Of a stretch of DNA of 34,199 nt, positions 18,188 through 26,364 are shown in pieces; position 1 is the first letter of the stretch; every line of letters begins with the position of its first letter. The DNA comes from Bacteroidales bacterium. Its GTDB lineage: Bacteria > Bacteroidota > Bacteroidia > Bacteroidales > Bacteroidaceae. The translations under genes were made by a program, and so were the position numbers. Under the pieces are notes generated by a model. That model saw nothing but the letters and a program-made list of their open reading frames with translations. It made no database searches and was not told the DNA's origin. Location of the stretch: NCBI GenBank assembly GCA_030528715.1, contig JAUMYJ010000014.1:1-34199 (forward strand). Direction: 5' to 3'.

Positions 18188-18195
18188 CAAAGATA
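18188..18195 (-). promoter_or_regulatory. engB -7 box
   Basis: TATCTTTG on the minus strand matches TAnnTTTG. The predicted start is near 18181, about 15 bases before the engB ATG. No clear TTTG occurs 19-21 bases upstream. Confidence 0.55.
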
Positions 18196-18242
18196 CAACA
18201 AAGTTTTTTGTTATTGCCTAAGCCAACCTTCATTTCCACGAT

Positions 18243-18347
18243 TATATCTTTTGCCCGAAGACAGCAACCATTTGTATAAAGTCTCCAAACATTTGTCCGA
18301 AGACTTCGGACAAATGTTTGGAGACTGCAAGCAATACTTATCGTCTA
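18243..18347 (+). repeat. degenerate 21-bp tandem array B, with 23-bp palindrome
   Basis: Five consecutive 21-base units start at 18243, 18264, 18285, 18306 and 18327. At position 6 they read CTTTTGC, CATTTGT, CATTTGT, CAAATGT and CAATACT, and three of the five have GAC at positions 18-20. The 18243 and 18285 units also share CCGAAGAC. The 18285 and 18306 units form a palindrome with arms 18280-18302 and 18304-18326 (23 bp, perfect, 1-base centre). The array lies between the purine permease stop and the engB promoter. It matches arrays A and C in period and core. Confidence 0.65.
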
Positions 18348-18378
18348 CTAGCTCATTTGATAAGTTTTGACTTTGCTT

Positions 18379-18403
18379 ACACTAAGAAGAATGTGCTTAG
18401 TGT
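18379..18403 (-). terminator. weak hairpin downstream of the purine permease
   Basis: ACACTAAG (18379-18386) pairs with CTTAGTGT (18396-18403), with a 9-base loop. It lies about 35 bases after the permease stop, with no T-run on the minus strand. It could be a terminator. Confidence 0.3.
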
Positions 18404-18437
18404 GACACACCTTTTATAAAGAAAGCAGAACGAGAGG

Positions 18438-19754
18438 TTACATCTGCGCTTTGAATGCGTAAAGTAGCACCAGCATGATGCCCACGATCCAAAGTGTAAG
18501 GTTGATGTCTTTGTAATTACCACTAAGTACCTTGATGCCAATATAAGAAAGCATACCAAAGGCCATACCACTCGAAATGTCAAACGTAAGTACCATAAAA
18601 AGCATCGTAATAAAGGCAGGTAGTGCCTCGCTGATGTCGTTGAGCTTGATCTTGGGTACAGCGTCAATCATGAATACACCTACAATAATTAAAGCACTGG
18701 CTGTAGCGGCACTTGGCACTAGCAAGAAGACAGGGGCTAAGAATATGGCTATCAAGAATAAGCTCGCAGTAGTAAGTGCTGTAAGCCCTGTACGACCACC
18801 AGCGGCAATACCTGCTGTGCTCTCAACATAGGTCGTTACGGTAGACGTACCAATTGTAGCTCCAATGCTGGTAGCTACGGCATCAGCTAACATCGCTTGC
18901 TTGGCATGCTTGATATTGCCTTTCTTGTCAATCATCTCCGCTTTAGAGGCAGCACCAATAAGTGTGCCTAGTGTGTTGAATATGTCAATAAATACCAGCA
19001 TGAAGATAATGAAGATTAGTTTGAGGTCTAACTCTTTATAAAAAGGAGTGAAGTCAAACTGCAAGAAAGTAGGCGCGAGTGATTGAGGTGCTGATACGGG
19101 AGAGAAACCCTCGGGGAGAGGAACAATGCCAGCAATCAGACCTATCGCGGTGGTAATGATGATACCATAAAACAAGGCACCATTAACACCACGCTTTACC
19201 AGCGCACCACTAATGACAATACCTGCCATGGCCAATAGTGTGGTAGGCGTAAACTCGCCCAATTGTACCAATGTAGCCTCATTACCTGTAATGATGCCCG
19301 CACTTTTCAAACCTACGAAAGCAATAAACATGCCTATACCAGCCGATATGGCGTATTGCAGGTTGGTAGGTACACACTTTATGATAGCTTCGCGTACGTT
19401 AAATACAGTCAAAAGAATAAAGACAACGCCTTCGATAAAGACAGCAGCTAAGCCTACCTGCCATGAATAGCCCAAGGCTCCACACAACGTAAAGGCGAAG
19501 AAGGCATTGATGCCCATGCCAGGAGCTTGTGCAAAAGGCAAGCGCGCTACAAAAGCCATGAGTATCGTGCCAATAGCAGAGGCCAAAGCAGTAGCTGTAA
19601 ATACAGCACCTTTGTCCATGCCAGTGACTGAAAGAATGTCGGGGTTTACAGCCAAAATATAGGCCATCGTAAGGAAAGTGGTAAGGCCAGACATCAACTC
19701 AGTGCGCACGGAATGCTTACCACGAATAAAGCCTAAATAACGAAGAATATCCAT
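18438..19754 (-). CDS. NCS2-family purine permease (AzgA/GhxP-like)
   Basis: A 438-residue polytopic inner-membrane protein, nearly all hydrophobic helices. The N-terminus RGKHSVRTELMSGLTTFLTMAYI and the following FAQAPGMGINAFFAF are typical of the AzgA-like branch (adenine, guanine or hypoxanthine proton symporters). TSIGATIGTSTVTTYVES is the characteristic mid-protein motif. Which purine it carries cannot be read by eye. It lies 18 bases after the DUF5020 gene, which in turn follows a uracil permease, forming a nucleobase-transport group. Confidence 0.9.
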   Translation of the reverse strand: MDILRYLGFIRGKHSVRTELMSGLTTFLTMAYILAVNPDILSVTGMDKGAVFTATALASAIGTILMAFVARLPFAQAPGMGINAFFAFTLCGALGYSWQVGLAAVFIEGVVFILLTVFNVREAIIKCVPTNLQYAISAGIGMFIAFVGLKSAGIITGNEATLVQLGEFTPTTLLAMAGIVISGALVKRGVNGALFYGIIITTAIGLIAGIVPLPEGFSPVSAPQSLAPTFLQFDFTPFYKELDLKLIFIIFMLVFIDIFNTLGTLIGAASKAEMIDKKGNIKHAKQAMLADAVATSIGATIGTSTVTTYVESTAGIAAGGRTGLTALTTASLFLIAIFLAPVFLLVPSAATASALIIVGVFMIDAVPKIKLNDISEALPAFITMLFMVLTFDISSGMAFGMLSYIGIKVLSGNYKDINLTLWIVGIMLVLLYAFKAQM

Positions 19755-19772
19755 TGAGTATAATTTAGGCAG

Positions 19773-20486
19773 TTACTTAAATGTCCATTTGAGTGCAAGT
19801 GTAGGGTTCCAGCGGAGCTTGTTGTAGCCATAGACGAAGTTGTTGCTGATTTCTTGCTCTGTACCAATACTAAGGTTAAAGTCTTTGCTTACACCTTCGA
19901 GCTTGTTAAGGTTTAGCCAAAGTTGTGGTTCAGCTATAAATACCCAATTGTGTGTATGGTCGTTATCAAGCCAAAGGTCGGCAAAACCATTGAACGAAAA
20001 CATGCCATTGCGACCAAAATTTTTGTACCATACACCTGTGAGTTGTAAGTTATTGCGCTTCTTGTTACGAGCAATGTATTTGTAGAGTGTTTGTATGCTA
20101 AACCCTGCGGAATAGTCAGCTGCATTCCAAGTATAGGTAATACCTGCTAGGTAGGCGTTTTTGAATGAAAGGCTATTGTTGAGCCCACCATCGTATTCTA
20201 CATGTAAAGCAAAGGGAGATTTGCCAAGGTTAAACTCGCGAGCTATTTCCCAATAAGCCATCACCACACCATCTTTACGATAGTCCATGTCAACAAAGAA
20301 AAACGTGTTGCCATAGCGGTCGGGGCGAAACATCTCGACCGTAGTTGTGAGTCGTGGACGCGTTTGGTCGGTTTCGTAGATACTACGACCAAAGTCGTGG
20401 TGCAACTGAATGTTTTGAGCTACGGCAGGTATATTGACACCTACAATAGTAGCAATTGCAAGGACAAGGAAATGAATAACTTTCAT
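19773..20486 (-). CDS. DUF5020 family outer-membrane protein (Tsx-like)
   Basis: A 237-residue protein with a signal peptide (about 1-23, ending AVAQ) and a Tyr/Trp/Phe-rich beta-barrel body that ends in a strand reading LALKWTFK. It resembles DUF5020, which I recall as related to the nucleoside-specific channel Tsx. Position supports that: it lies between a uracil permease (74 bases upstream) and a purine permease (18 bases downstream). A reasonable inference is that it passes nucleosides or bases across the outer membrane to the two inner-membrane permeases. I found no -7 box before it, which fits read-through from the upstream permease. Confidence 0.82.
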   Translation of the reverse strand: MKVIHFLVLAIATIVGVNIPAVAQNIQLHHDFGRSIYETDQTRPRLTTTVEMFRPDRYGNTFFFVDMDYRKDGVVMAYWEIAREFNLGKSPFALHVEYDGGLNNSLSFKNAYLAGITYTWNAADYSAGFSIQTLYKYIARNKKRNNLQLTGVWYKNFGRNGMFSFNGFADLWLDNDHTHNWVFIAEPQLWLNLNKLEGVSKDFNLSIGTEQEISNNFVYGYNKLRWNPTLALKWTFK

Positions 20487-20560
20487 ACTTTCTTATTGAT
20501 TGAAATAATAAATGATTTTATACTTTGCGTACCTAAGATTAAATGGTTGGTATGTTCTTG

Positions 20561-21787
20561 CTAGCTGCTGGCTTTGGGTAGACGGTCGGCAGCCGTTTCG
20601 GGTAAAATGAGATTGAGTATTACAGCAACAACAGCAGATAAACCAATACCAGTGAGTGTAAAGTTACCAAACTGTAAGGCAGCTCCTCCAATACCAGTAG
20701 TAAGTGTCACAGAGATAATCACCATGTTGCGTGCACTACCAAAGTTTACGCGGCTGTTAAGTAGCGTAGAAATACCAGCTCCTGCAATCGTACCAAAGAG
20801 TAGTAGCATGATACCACCCAAAACCGCGGTAGGAATACTTGATAGCAGGGCACTAACCTTACCTATTAGTGAAAATACGATAGCCGTAACAGCTGCGATA
20901 CGAAAGACCACAGGGTCTGTCACTTTGGTCAGTGACATCGCCCCAGTTACTTCGGAGTAAGTCGTTACGGGAGGAGCACCAATAGCACCAGCTAGGCAGC
21001 AGGCCAAGCCATCGCCTGCCATCGTGCGATGTAGGCCAGGGTCTTCTACGAAGTTCTTGCCCGTAATGTTGTTGACGACATAGACGTCCCCAATGTGTTC
21101 AATAACGGGAGCTATGGCTACGGGTATCATAAAGAGGATAGGTTCCCAGCGTATATCGGCTGCCGTAGGTGTAATGAATTGTGGTAGAGCAAACCAATCA
21201 GCCTCATTAACTTTGGAAAAGTCTACGAGCTCTGGAAAGAATATCAAAGCCGCTATGTATCCTACTACAATGCCGATGAATATAGGAATGAGCTTGATAA
21301 TTCCTCGGGTATAGAGTGTCACGATGATAGCAGTGGCCAAAGCGATACCAGCAAGTGCCCAGTTGGTCTTAGCCATGTTTACAGCAGCAGGTGATAGTGA
21401 CAAGCCTATAAGCATAATTACAGGACCGATAACTACGGGTGGGAAAAGACGCTTGATAAAGCCAGTGCCTAGTGTACGTACGAGCAATGCCATAATGAGG
21501 TAGACGAGACCTACACCTATTAGGCCAAACAGTGTGCCACTCTGACCATAAATTTCGGTGGCACTCACGATAGGGGCAATAAAAGCAAAACTACTACCCA
21601 AGAAAATGGGCACTTTACCTTTTGATACAAAATGAAATAGTAGCGTGCCTATACCAGCCGAGAACAGAGCCGTAGAGGGGCTAAGACCGACAAGTAAAGG
21701 CACGAGTACTGTTGCGCCAAAAGCTACAAATAAATACTGAACACCCACTATCGTTTTTCGAGTGGGGGTAAGAATTAATTCGCTCAT
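20561..21787 (-). CDS. uraA: uracil/xanthine permease (NCS2/NAT family)
   Basis: A 408-residue inner-membrane proton symporter for a nucleobase. The frame is open from 21934, but the predicted promoter at 21858-21826 lies inside that extension, so the ATG at 21787 (MSELILTPTRKTIVGVQYLFVAFGA) is the start. The NAT signature region VIEHIGDVYVVNN carries the substrate-site Glu of the UraA-type EHIG motif, and TTYSEVTGA follows. The EHIG form points to uracil rather than xanthine, though I cannot exclude the latter. First gene of the nucleobase-transport group. Confidence 0.88.
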   Translation of the reverse strand: MSELILTPTRKTIVGVQYLFVAFGATVLVPLLVGLSPSTALFSAGIGTLLFHFVSKGKVPIFLGSSFAFIAPIVSATEIYGQSGTLFGLIGVGLVYLIMALLVRTLGTGFIKRLFPPVVIGPVIMLIGLSLSPAAVNMAKTNWALAGIALATAIIVTLYTRGIIKLIPIFIGIVVGYIAALIFFPELVDFSKVNEADWFALPQFITPTAADIRWEPILFMIPVAIAPVIEHIGDVYVVNNITGKNFVEDPGLHRTMAGDGLACCLAGAIGAPPVTTYSEVTGAMSLTKVTDPVVFRIAAVTAIVFSLIGKVSALLSSIPTAVLGGIMLLLFGTIAGAGISTLLNSRVNFGSARNMVIISVTLTTGIGGAALQFGNFTLTGIGLSAVVAVILNLILPETAADRLPKASS

Positions 21788-21825
21788 GAGTTGTTTTGGT
21801 ATTGTGTATTTTTTAGATTTTGGCG

Positions 21826-21858
21826 CAAAGTTACAAACAAGAAGGTTTTTAACCCAAG
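21826..21858 (-). promoter_or_regulatory. uracil permease promoter
   Basis: On the minus strand CTTG (21858-21855) is followed after 21 bases by TAACTTTG (21833-21826), a full -7 match. The predicted start is about 21818, with a leader of about 30 bases to the ATG at 21787. Confidence 0.6.
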
Positions 21859-21973
21859 AGAGAAGTACTGTTTTAACATTTACACCGCCCTTATTTAACA
21901 TTTGAAGCCCCCCAAAAAAGGGGAAATTAGACACGTAGGTTCACGTTTTGTGTTTTAAGCTTAGGACTCATCG

Positions 21974-24073
21974 TTAGGATATTGATGACCAATTATGCTT
22001 GTGGGCTTTTGTCATTTTGAGATGCTGCCATAGTAGCTGGTAGAGTGGTAGGCTCATATCGGGGTCACGTGCTAAAATTATTTGTGCCTGTTCACGTGCT
22101 TGGGATAATAGTTGGCCATCTTTGGCCAAGTTAGCTAGGCGGAGGTCGAAAGCGATACCACTTTGCTGTGTACCTTCAATGTCGCCTGGACCTCTCAACT
22201 TCATATCTTCTTCGGCTATGACAAAGCCATCGGTACTCTCAAGCATGATTTGCATGCGACGTTTCACGTTTTCACCGAGTTTATAGCTGGTTACTAAGAT
22301 ACAATATGACTGCTCTGCTCCACGTCCCACGCGTCCTCGTAGTTGGTGGAGTTGGGCAAGTCCAAAGCGGTTGGCACTCTGAATGACCATGACCGAGGCA
22401 TTAGGCACATTCACGCCTACTTCGATAACCGTAGTAGACACTAAAATATGCGTTTTATGCTGTGCAAAAGCTTGCATAGCTATCTCTTTTTCGGCCGCTT
22501 TCATTTTACCATGTAAGAAGCCTATATTGTGCTTTGGAAAGGCTTGACAAATCGTTTTATAGCCTTCTTCGAGACTCTGCATATCGGTTTTTTCACTCTC
22601 TTTAATGAGTGGATAGACGATGTACACTTGATGCCCTTTGGCTAGTTCTTGGCGAATACCATTAAAATAGCCCGCCGTATTGTCTTCATAGAAGTGTAGC
22701 GTTTTGATAGGCTTGCGCCCTGGTGGGAGTTGGTCTATGACTGATACATCTAAATCGCCATATACCGTCATGGCCAAAGTGCGTGGTATGGGGGTAGCCG
22801 TCATAACTAGCACATGCGGTGGAGTAGTGTTTTTATGCCATAATAGGGCACGCTGCTTTACCCCAAAGCGGTGTTGCTCGTCAATGATGGCTACGCCAAG
22901 GTTACTAAATACTACAGTGGGCTCTATAAGTGCGTGTGTGCCTACTAAGATATGTATGTGGCCTTGTGCTAAATCTTCTAATAGTTGTTTGCGCTGTTTG
23001 CCTTTTATGACACCTGTAAGTAAGGCTACGCGTAGACCGAGTGCCTCAACGAAACTATGTATACTAGCGTAGTGTTGTTCGGCCAATATTTCCGTTGGTG
23101 CCATCATGCAGGCTTGAAATCCATTATCTATGGCTAGAAGCATAGTCATTAGGGCTACGATAGTCTTACCACTACCGACGTCGCCTTGTACTAGACGGTT
23201 CATCTGTCGGCCAGTATTCATATCTATGCGTATTTCGCGTACTACACGCTTTTGAGCATCGGTTAGCTCAAAAGGGAGTATTTCATGGTAGAAGCGATTG
23301 AAGAAAATACCTACCTTGTCAAAGCGAAAGCCTTTGTAGCGTTGCTGACGCTGCTGAGCATAGCGCAAAATATCGAGTTGCAAGAAAAATAGTTCGTCAA
23401 ACTTTAATCGACGTTCGGCTTCGGGCAGGTCACTAGCAGATTGTGGGAAGTGAATGCGTTGCAGTGCTTTATAAAGTGGTAGTAATTGTAAGTTGCTTGT
23501 GATATGTGCTGGCAACATCTCTTGGGGAGGCTGTGAGGCTAGCCGCTCAAAGAGCGTGTAGATATAGCCTTGTAGTGTTTGTGATGTTACGCCAGCACGT
23601 TTCATGCGTTCAGTAGTGCTGTAAAATGCTTGTAGCCCCTGCGTATAGGGTAGCTCGCTATCAGTAGGGCTAAGGTCGGGGTGAGCTATGGATACGCTTT
23701 GATTGAAAAGCGTAGGCTTACCAAATACGATATACTCTGTACCAGCTTTGAGTTGTTTTTCCATAAAGCGGATACCTTGAAACCACATGAGCTCAATACT
23801 ACCACTGCCATCGCCAAAGATAGCACGTAGTCTACGCTTTCGCCCCTCTCCAAGAATTTCAAAACGATGAAGTGTACCACGTAGCTGTACAAATGGCATT
23901 CCCCCTGTAAGTTCGGCTATTCGATGTGTTTTTGTGCGGTCAATGTATTTGTAAGGGAAATAATAGAGTAGATCGCGTAGTGTACGTAGTTTTAACTCAT
24001 TAGCTAAGAGTTGAGCTCGTGTGGGCCCAACACCTTTGAGGTACTGCAAATCAAGTGATAAGAGGTCGTACAT
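21974..24073 (-). CDS. recG: ATP-dependent DNA helicase RecG
   Basis: Branch-migration helicase that remodels stalled replication forks and Holliday junctions. At 699 residues it has the usual order: N-terminal helix-hairpin region (LKGVGPTRAQLL), an OB-fold wedge domain (about 60-160), Walker A GDVGSGKT at about residue 297, DEQH box in IIDEQHRFG, MTATPIPRT, and the C-terminal helicase half with VSTTVIEVGVNVPNA and QLRGRVGRG, then LRGPGDIEGTQQSG. All key motifs are intact. It follows ispD after 15 bases in the DJ-1/ispD/recG operon. Confidence 0.97.
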   Translation of the reverse strand: MYDLLSLDLQYLKGVGPTRAQLLANELKLRTLRDLLYYFPYKYIDRTKTHRIAELTGGMPFVQLRGTLHRFEILGEGRKRRLRAIFGDGSGSIELMWFQGIRFMEKQLKAGTEYIVFGKPTLFNQSVSIAHPDLSPTDSELPYTQGLQAFYSTTERMKRAGVTSQTLQGYIYTLFERLASQPPQEMLPAHITSNLQLLPLYKALQRIHFPQSASDLPEAERRLKFDELFFLQLDILRYAQQRQQRYKGFRFDKVGIFFNRFYHEILPFELTDAQKRVVREIRIDMNTGRQMNRLVQGDVGSGKTIVALMTMLLAIDNGFQACMMAPTEILAEQHYASIHSFVEALGLRVALLTGVIKGKQRKQLLEDLAQGHIHILVGTHALIEPTVVFSNLGVAIIDEQHRFGVKQRALLWHKNTTPPHVLVMTATPIPRTLAMTVYGDLDVSVIDQLPPGRKPIKTLHFYEDNTAGYFNGIRQELAKGHQVYIVYPLIKESEKTDMQSLEEGYKTICQAFPKHNIGFLHGKMKAAEKEIAMQAFAQHKTHILVSTTVIEVGVNVPNASVMVIQSANRFGLAQLHQLRGRVGRGAEQSYCILVTSYKLGENVKRRMQIMLESTDGFVIAEEDMKLRGPGDIEGTQQSGIAFDLRLANLAKDGQLLSQAREQAQIILARDPDMSLPLYQLLWQHLKMTKAHKHNWSSIS

Positions 24074-24088
24074 CGTATGCGCGTGTGG

Positions 24089-24769
24089 TTAATCCTCTTG
24101 AGCGAGTAGTGTTTGGGCGAGTGCAAAGTCTAGTGGAGTAGTAAGCTTAAAGTTATGCACTTCCCCTTCGGTTAAGGCAATGTGTGTTCCTAAGGCCTCT
24201 ACCACCGAAGCATCATCTGTAAACTTCTTGCAAAAGGGTTGCTCGTAAGCTCTGCGTAGTAGCTCTAACCGAAAGGCTTGTGGCGTTTGTACAGCGCAGT
24301 AATGGCTACGGTCAAGTGCAGTGGAATGTCCATTGCTATGGCGTAGTCGCAAGCTATCTACTACTGGCACCACAGGTATGGCTGCACCATGTGCTGCCGC
24401 AGCTGCTATCACCCTATTTATCAAGTGTGTAGAGACAAAAGGTCGCACAGCATCATGCACCAGCACAATGTCTGTTGCTTTAGCATCGGTCAAAGCATTA
24501 AGTCCATTACATACAGAATGGTAGCGTGTAGCACCGCCCGAAACGAGGTGTAGAGGTGTAGTAAAGGCGTGTGCCTCACACAGCGATTGCCAATAGTCGT
24601 GCATCTCGGGGTGTAATACCAACACGATGTTAAATGCTATTGTACAATGCTGAAAGGCTTCGATCGTGTGCATTAGCACGGGCTTACCATTAAGTGGCAA
24701 AAACTGCTTGGGTAAAGTAGAGGCCATACGCTCACCTTTACCACCAGCTACAATAATGATGTGGTGCAT
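24089..24769 (-). CDS. ispD: 2-C-methyl-D-erythritol 4-phosphate cytidylyltransferase
   Basis: Third step of the MEP isoprenoid pathway: CTP + MEP to CDP-ME. At 226 residues it has the family size. The nucleotide-binding loop AGGKGERM (residues 8-15) is followed by the conserved LPKQFLPLNGKPV; VHDAVRPFV and the TPQAFRLELL segment are diagnostic for IspD, as is TDDASVVE. It sits between the DJ-1 gene and recG with 15-base gaps on both sides, so the three are surely one operon. Confidence 0.96.
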   Translation of the reverse strand: MHHIIIVAGGKGERMASTLPKQFLPLNGKPVLMHTIEAFQHCTIAFNIVLVLHPEMHDYWQSLCEAHAFTTPLHLVSGGATRYHSVCNGLNALTDAKATDIVLVHDAVRPFVSTHLINRVIAAAAAHGAAIPVVPVVDSLRLRHSNGHSTALDRSHYCAVQTPQAFRLELLRRAYEQPFCKKFTDDASVVEALGTHIALTEGEVHNFKLTTPLDFALAQTLLAQED

Positions 24770-24784
24770 CGGAAGTAAAGAGCA

Positions 24785-25333
24785 TTAAGGGCGTTGTAAA
24801 AGCATTGCCGTGCGAATTTCGTCAGCTTTTGCTTGTCCTAAAAAATGAGCTACGATAGCTAGTGCAAACTCAGGCGCTGCCGCAGGACCTTGCGCTGTAA
24901 TAACGTGACGATCTACCACAACGGCTGCATTTTCGATGGTAGCACCATGGAGTTCATTTTCAAAGCCAGGGTAGCATGTAGCACGCTTGCCGTGTAGTAA
25001 GCCATGCTTGCCCAGCACCATTGGGGCAGCACAGATAGCAGCACAAGTTTTCCCCTCTACTTGGTGCGTTAATAGGCATTTGCGTAGGCCCTCATGTGCG
25101 GCCAGGTGTTTGGCACCAGGCATACCACCTGGCAATATGAGCATCTCTCCAGCTTCGAGTTCTTGCTTACGAAATGCCGTGTCGGCTGTAATCGCTATAC
25201 CGTGTGCACCCGTTACGGTACGCGTGTTAGTGAGCGATGCAGCCTTGACTTCAAGGTTAGCACGGCGCAAAATGTCAAGTACACATACGGCTTCAATTTC
25301 CTCAAAGCCTTCGGCTAATACTAGGTAAATCAT
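24785..25333 (-). CDS. DJ-1/PfpI family protein
   Basis: A 182-residue class I glutamine amidotransferase-like protein of the DJ-1 branch (variously reported as glyoxalase III, deglycase or redox chaperone; activity not assignable here). Start at the ATG at 25333 (MIYLVLAEGFEEIEA), the standard DJ-1 N-terminus. The frame is open to 25462, but the extra 43 codons are only a read-through of the 21-bp repeat array. The reactive Cys is at residue 101 in AAICAAP, with the partner Glu in AEGFEE, and CYPGFE follows. First gene of the operon with ispD and recG. Confidence 0.93.
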   Translation of the reverse strand: MIYLVLAEGFEEIEAVCVLDILRRANLEVKAASLTNTRTVTGAHGIAITADTAFRKQELEAGEMLILPGGMPGAKHLAAHEGLRKCLLTHQVEGKTCAAICAAPMVLGKHGLLHGKRATCYPGFENELHGATIENAAVVVDRHVITAQGPAAAPEFALAIVAHFLGQAKADEIRTAMLLQRP

Positions 25334-25392
25334 AATAATAGTGCTATAAATAAGGAGTTTGTGGTGTGTGAGAAGCTGTACTAACTTAGGGG

Positions 25393-25497
25393 CAAAGTGT
25401 TGTGCCGTGTCTTGGTACATTTGTACACAGACGAGATACATTCGTGTCAGGTCTAGAAACATTTGTACCTAGGCGCGGTACAATGCGTTGAGCCTAG
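25393..25497 (+). repeat. degenerate 21-bp tandem array C, with inverted repeat
   Basis: Units start at 25393 (weak), 25414, 25435, 25456 and 25477. The last four open GGTACA, GATACA, GAAACA and GGTACA, and the middle reads CATTTGT, CATTCGT, CATTTGT and CAATGCG. The 25414 unit has AGAC at positions 16-19, the same offset from the core as in array B. GTACCTAGGC (25465-25474) and GCCTAGTAC (25492-25500) form an inverted repeat with one bulge, which could terminate pdxJ transcripts. The array lies 8 bases past the pdxJ stop. Confidence 0.6.
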
Positions 25498-25504
25498 TAC
25501 CAGT

Positions 25505-26233
25505 TTAGGCTAAACTAGCACGGTAGCGACGTATCGTCTCTTCTAAGCCTAGATATAAGGCATCACATATGAGGGCATGGCCGATACTTACTTCTGCCAA
25601 GAAAGGAATGGCTTGATGTAAAAAAGCCAAATTGTCCAAACTTAAATCGTGTCCAGCATTGACACCCAACCCTAAGGCGCGTGCGGTAGTAGCTGCATTA
25701 ACAAAGGGTGCTACTGCTGCCAGGCGTGCCTCGTCAGTCGTGGCAGCTGCATAGGCTGTAGCATAAGGCTCGGTGTAGAGTTCTATGCGGTCGGCACCAC
25801 AAGCTGTTGCCCCCTTGACCATCTGCGTGTCGGGGGCTATAAAGATAGATGTGCGTATGCCAGCTGACTTGAAATGAGCGATTACCTCTTGCAAAAAACT
25901 CTGGTGTGTCATTGTGTCCCAGCCTGCATTAGAGGTGAGTTGGCTAGGGGTGTCGGGCACTAGCGTGACTTGGGCAGGTTTGACACGCAGCACTAAGTCG
26001 GTAAACTCAGGTGTTGGGTTACCCTCTATGTTAAACTCTGTGTTGAGTCGTGGTGCAAGATCTATTACGTCTTGGTAGCGTATGTGGCGCTCATCGGGGC
26101 GAGGATGTACTGTAATACCCTGTGCACCAAAGCGTTCGCAGTCGGCAGCGACCTTCAAGAGATTGGGGTTGTTGCCACCTCGAGCATTGCGTAAGGTGGC
26201 AATCTTGTTGATATTGACGCTTAATTGAGTCAT
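25505..26233 (-). CDS. pdxJ: pyridoxine 5'-phosphate synthase
   Basis: Last ring-closing step of DXP-dependent vitamin B6 synthesis: joins 1-deoxyxylulose 5-phosphate and 3-amino-2-oxopropyl phosphate. At 242 residues it has the normal TIM-barrel length. Diagnostic blocks: [17 protein letters not shown] at the N-terminus with the phosphate-binding Asn, [13 protein letters not shown] with the catalytic His, FNIEGNP, VTLVPD, and [11 protein letters not shown] then VSIGHALI at the C-terminus. It has its own -7 box at 26315-26308 and is divergent from nadK. A repeat array lies immediately downstream. Confidence 0.97.
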   Translation of the reverse strand: MTQLSVNINKIATLRNARGGNNPNLLKVAADCERFGAQGITVHPRPDERHIRYQDVIDLAPRLNTEFNIEGNPTPEFTDLVLRVKPAQVTLVPDTPSQLTSNAGWDTMTHQSFLQEVIAHFKSAGIRTSIFIAPDTQMVKGATACGADRIELYTEPYATAYAAATTDEARLAAVAPFVNAATTARALGLGVNAGHDLSLDNLAFLHQAIPFLAEVSIGHALICDALYLGLEETIRRYRASLA

Positions 26234-26282
26234 AAGTAGGGTGAATTAGAGATAACGTAGCTGCTAACAGCGAGGAAATGCT

Positions 26283-26290
26283 TATATTTG
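26283..26290 (+). promoter_or_regulatory. nadK -7 box
   Basis: TATATTTG matches TAnnTTTG on the + strand. The predicted start is near 26297, with a leader of about 68 bases to the nadK ATG. No TTTG lies at -33. Confidence 0.5.
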
Positions 26291-26307
26291 CACTTTGTTC
26301 TCTAATG

Positions 26308-26315
26308 CAAATTTA
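26308..26315 (-). promoter_or_regulatory. pdxJ -7 box
   Basis: TAAATTTG on the minus strand matches TAnnTTTG. The predicted start is near 26301, a few bases from the nadK start on the other strand, so the two promoters face each other and overlap. No clear -33 box. Confidence 0.5.
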
Positions 26316-26364
26316 GGAGTTTTTTTTGTGAAACCTCCTCTGTGAACTAATAAAAAAATACAAT

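Noticed and set aside
17975-18370. A 131-codon + strand frame running through array B
   Set aside because: It starts inside engB antisense, has no promoter, and is held open by repeat periodicity.
21901-21924. CCCC-A6-GGGG hairpin between recG and the uracil permease as a terminator
   Set aside because: Four base pairs, no T-run, and it lies upstream of the permease promoter rather than after a stop.
10000-25497. CRISPR array as an explanation of the 21-bp arrays
   Set aside because: Units are contiguous and degenerate with no alternation of identical repeats and unique spacers, and there are no cas genes.
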